NCBI GenBank assembly: GCA_009801015.1
Contig: VHZZ01005679.1
Coordinates: 36,253 to 58,218 of the forward strand
Source of the DNA: Silene noctiflora
Taxonomy: Eukaryota > Streptophyta > Magnoliopsida > Caryophyllales > Caryophyllaceae
Reading direction: 5' to 3'
DNA length: 21,966 bases
Part shown: in pieces, positions 18,941 through 21,966 of the stretch
Layout of the letters: the number at the start of each line of letters is the position of its first letter
Numbering within the stretch: position 1 is the first letter of the stretch
Notes under the pieces: model-generated
Told to the model about the DNA's origin: nothing
The model's input: only the letters and a program-made list of their open reading frames with translations
The model's database searches: none
Program-made: the position numbers and the translations under genes

Positions 18941-20957
18941 GGATGTTTAAGACAAGCTTTTGAGAGGGTTTTTGGACGTGCCTTGGGCTGTGGTTTATGG
19001 GATTCGAACAAGGGATCATAGGGGAAGAGAATAGGGTTGAAATATCCTCAAAATTCGGGCCCAAAACAAGTGAGAAACGAGCTTAAAAACGCATACATAA
19101 ACCGTCTTAAAATCGAGTTTTTCAAAAGATTTATAAAACAAAATTCATTTTTCAAAATGATTTTTCAAATCAAATTTTATTTTCAATAAAATTAAATATC
19201 AAATTATTTTCAATAAAATGAAATAAATAAATTAAATTGATCAATTCGTCAAATAAATCAATTAAAATTAGTAAATTCAATTAAAATCGATAAATAGACT
19301 AAATCGATTAAAATATGAAAATTCAAGTATTTTATTTTCTATAAAATAAATAAATTCAAATAAAATAAATTAAAAGGTCATTAATTTAAATGTCATTTAA
19401 ATTAATAAAACGAATTAAAACATTTCATGAAACGTGTCGTCGACGACGTCCTTTTTATATCGTAAAACGAACTCAAATAACGATATGGCCAACTTGAAGT
19501 ACATGTTGTCCTATCATCATCGGGTGTTTGACGAGGTTTTTATAAATGCCAGTGACAAATACGGGTATCTACAACTCGACTCGGTGATCACCAAAGCTCG
19601 TGACTCGTCCCATCTCCCGCTAGATATCAAATGCAAACATGAACTCAAATTGCTCCCCATATGATCGGAAATACATATGGATCAACATAGGCCACCCAAG
19701 AAATAGGTGACAATTTACACATAGCCACACACGGTCAGTTTCAATAATACAATTAATCACAAAAAACAATAGGCATGAATATGAAATACAAATATGAATG
19801 CACAATCACAAGTCTCCAACCACCACCACTCCGCAACCAACACATCGCTACCAGGGACACACCCACAGTACCCACAACCTGGTGATGACAACTTAGCATC
19901 GTCCACCAAACAGCCGGACTGCATTCCGTAAAACAGGTATTTGGGACACACCCATGGTACCGAGCCCGGGCGCTAACCGGACCCTTGTCAGGTGTCGTGA
20001 CACCATACGAGCCCCTCCATAACTCAAGCTATTAACGTGCACGTGCCTCTTAGAGTGGGAAGCTCCAAGAGGCGACCTAAGCGTATGACAGTCTCCCGCC
20101 CGTCTAACAACTCCTCAGCAACCATGTATCACTACCACCAATCCACCAACAACCTCCAACATCTACACAATCACATGTACATAATATGCAAACAATATGT
20201 CAAGTATAATGCTTTCTCATGAATGAGTCTTACCATATGTGCCTCTTCCTCATGTAATAAATATTAATTATGCCAAGTACTCATGTACACCAACAACCAC
20301 AACACTACCTCAACATGAAATCTCCAATTAGCATGTTATAATGCAACTCTAATGATATCATAAAACCAACATTAACAATCCATAATCATGCCACCATGAA
20401 ATCTCAACACTACTATGCGACTAACAACAATTACCCATAATAATCATGTTATAATGCAACAACAACACATTAATGACACATATAAACAGGAATACTACTG
20501 AAACCGAGTAGGGAAAACCTTACCTTTTAGCATATTCTATAGCAAATCTAAGATAAGCAAGATCCTGTCTCATTAAACCGTCTCATCTTACATAATTACA
20601 TAATAATCATCACTACACATCCTATATACTTATATAATACCAAAACCCCATATTATTATCCTTTAATTACCCATATTACTCATATTAATCTATAATTAAC
20701 AATACCCATGAAAACCCCCAAAAGTTAGGGTTTATAAAATAAAGAGGGAGAAGTGTAGATCTCACTTACAAGGTGGAAGGAAGAAGGAGGAAGGGTATAA
20801 TCTTCTAACATAAGCTTGAATCCTATAAAAAGGTGTTTGTGAGGGTTTTAGAGAGAAGGGAGAGGATTTGGAGTTGAAGGGAGAGAAGGGAAAATGAATT
20901 TAGGTTGGGTGAAGATAAGGTCTTGTTCTTAGTAAATATCGCCAACTGACAGACAGC

Positions 20958-21035
20958 ACTCGACCGAGTGTTGTCCACACGACCGAGTATGGCTCCACAC
21001 GGTAGAGTGCGGCCTACACGGTCGAGTACTAGTAC
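20958..21035. repeat. Palindromic ACTCGACCGAGT modules in the family-B 3' LTR
   Basis: ACTCGACCGAGT at 20958-20969 is followed by three variants beginning ACACG (ACACGACCGAGT, ACACGGTAGAGT, ACACGGTCGAGT), about 18-20 bp apart. A perfect 14-bp palindrome GAGTACTAGTACTC follows at about 21022-21035. This matches the cassette at 15751-15820. Confidence 0.85.
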
Positions 21036-21209
21036 TCGTTCATGTCCTACTTACTCGGTACCCTGAAATCACTACTAGGTCTCGTATAAGTTACACTTGG
21101 TCCACCAAACAACTATGCCTTACTCACTAATGGTCTCTCGTTAAGCCTAAAGTTCCTCTCACGCATCCCAAGGTTCCTGAATAGATATTCAAAATATCCG
21201 GGTATTACA

Positions 21210-21966
21210 ATCTTCCCCCCCTTAAAATGAACTCCGTCCCCGAAGTTTACCTCAACTCTCTCCCAAGTACAAATGTTTCCTTACGTCTCATTATCGACTC
21301 ATACTCCCTCTCGTACTTGTCACACTTTATTGCTCCTTAACTTTTCACTTATTACATTCACCCTTCCTAAAAGGGAAATTCGTCCCGAAGTTCAACGGTC
21401 AATTCTCATATACTCTCATTAAACTCATCATCCACCCCTGAACACCCGAGTCTTGGCTTCATCACTCACTATTTACTATTGGTATGGTTCCATATTATTA
21501 TGCATGTATAGATATAAATTACATCAATCTCATATACTTATGTGCATATTCATTACTAGGTAGAATATTCGAAATCCAAGAACAATTAAAGAATGCAAAC
21601 AATTACTCGTTTATGACTCAATTATTCCGAACAATTCCGTCACCGTATACATGTCAAATCATGCATATACCGTGTTGAATTCATCACATAATCACACACA
21701 TGTTTCCACATTCGTTTCATACAACCTCAACACTTCCGTTAGTATAGTGGAACTTTGATTATGCATACAACGTTGTCATGTGACGCACGCAATAAGACAA
21801 AACTATGTGTGTTAAGAACATCATTACCTTATTGTTTTCACACAAATAAGATCATGACAATCAATCATACGATACGTAAGATTATCACGTTACTTTTAAT
21901 CGTTTATTACTCCTGTGAACTTAACGGGTCCATCCAATATTACTCGAAACTGCACAATGTCACCTA
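21210..21966 (-). mobile_element. 3' internal region of the minus-strand family-B element
   Basis: Next to the LTR the minus strand carries a purine tract and a word meaning 'FGD..HFKGGK', resembling the conserved C-terminal end of plant Ty3/gypsy (chromovirus-type) polyproteins. A second, related word (NFG.NFPFRKGECN) lies about 140 bp further inside, at about 21360-21400. The rest, to the window edge, is AT-rich with no long open frame; it may be an untranslated 3' region or eroded coding sequence. The family call is tentative and rests on these short motifs and on the LTR arrangement. Confidence 0.55.

Larger units (their letters stand above)
16176..19573 (-). mobile_element. Solo LTR of another long-LTR family, nested in the family-B LTR
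   Basis: On its own strand it starts TGTAGATACCCG (19573) and ends CCCTCATCCACA (16176). The flanks are a perfect 5-bp duplication ACTCG (16171-16175 and 19574-19578). It spans 3.4 kb, or about 2.85 kb without the Mutator MITE inside it. A TATAAATACC box on the - strand (18537-18528), followed by a pyrimidine-rich leader, supports minus orientation. It has AT-rich runs (19100-19420) and a TG microsatellite. Length suggests a Tat/Ogre-type Ty3 element, but that is inference; no coding part is present. No long frame is open. Confidence 0.78.
15982..21209 (-). mobile_element. 3' LTR of a minus-strand Ty3/gypsy-like element (family B), with nested inserts
   Basis: Plus-strand ends are TGTAACACTCCC (15982) and CCGGGTATTACA (21209). 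ACCATCTCGGTT (16026-16037) and palindromic ACTCGACCGAGT modules (20958-21026) tie it to the LTR at 14624. Directly to the right, the minus strand reads a purine tract (AAGGGGGGGAAGA) that serves as the polypurine tract, so this is the 3' LTR of an element whose body extends rightwards out of the window. After removing the nested 3.4-kb insertion, about 1.83 kb of LTR remains. The flank ATGGC (15977-15981) should recur beyond the distant 5' LTR. The element interrupts the copia gag. Confidence 0.8.

Noticed and set aside
1-21966. tRNA, rRNA or host protein-coding genes
   Set aside because: No cloverleaf with A and B boxes, no rRNA core sequence, and no long spliced host frame was seen by eye. 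A tRNAscan or protein search could still find something small.

Overview
This looks like a repeat-dense, gene-poor stretch of a flowering-plant nuclear genome. It is AT-rich, every coding remnant belongs to a transposable element, and the elements are plant types: CACTA/En-Spm, L1-type LINE, Helitron, Mutator-like with 9-bp target duplications, short-LTR Ty1/copia, and Ty3/gypsy-like elements with long LTRs. A species in the Caryophyllales is my impression from memory of similar LTRs, not something the sequence proves. I found no host protein gene, tRNA or rRNA. Position 1433 is an ambiguous base (N).

Almost all of the window resolves into three nested insertion complexes, mostly supported by matching ends and target-site duplications (TSDs). 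(1) 2757-7924: a decayed CACTA transposon on the + strand, with TNP2-type transposase and the terminus CTTGTAGTG. A Helitron (4926-7524, TC...CTAG, between A and T) splits it, and that Helitron contains a 5'-truncated L1 LINE on the - strand (about 5255-7442). (2) 8081-13340: a solo LTR (LTR family B, + strand, TSD CCATC/CTATC). It contains a Mutator-like element (8411-9546, TSD TAAAAACAA) and, a few bases further on, a solo LTR of family A (9567-11957, TSD CATCC). (3) 13731 to the right edge: a Ty1/copia element with a 147-bp 5' LTR, an initiator-Met-tRNA primer site and gag. A family-B solo LTR (14624-15930, - strand) interrupts it, and at 15982 a larger minus-strand family-B element cuts it off. 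The 3' LTR of that larger element (15982-21209) contains another solo LTR (16176-19573, TSD ACTCG), which in turn contains a Mutator-type MITE (17530-18068, TSD TTAAATAAA). From 21210 to the end lies the 3' internal region of the minus-strand family-B element.

The left edge (1-1561) is the 3' part of another family-A LTR. The intervals 1562-2756, 7925-8080 and 13341-13730 hold unassigned, partly low-complexity DNA.

The most unusual signal is that the LTRs carry tandem palindromic cassettes. Family A has an ~81-bp minisatellite in which each full unit can fold into a strong GC-rich hairpin. The family-B LTRs share their ends, including an ACCATCTCGGTT block near the 3' end, but carry unrelated palindromes (ACTCGGTCGAGT-type in two copies, TGTCGATCGACA-type in the third) in the corresponding place. 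No gene network can be described. What the sequence records is a relative insertion history and loss of LTR elements to solo LTRs.
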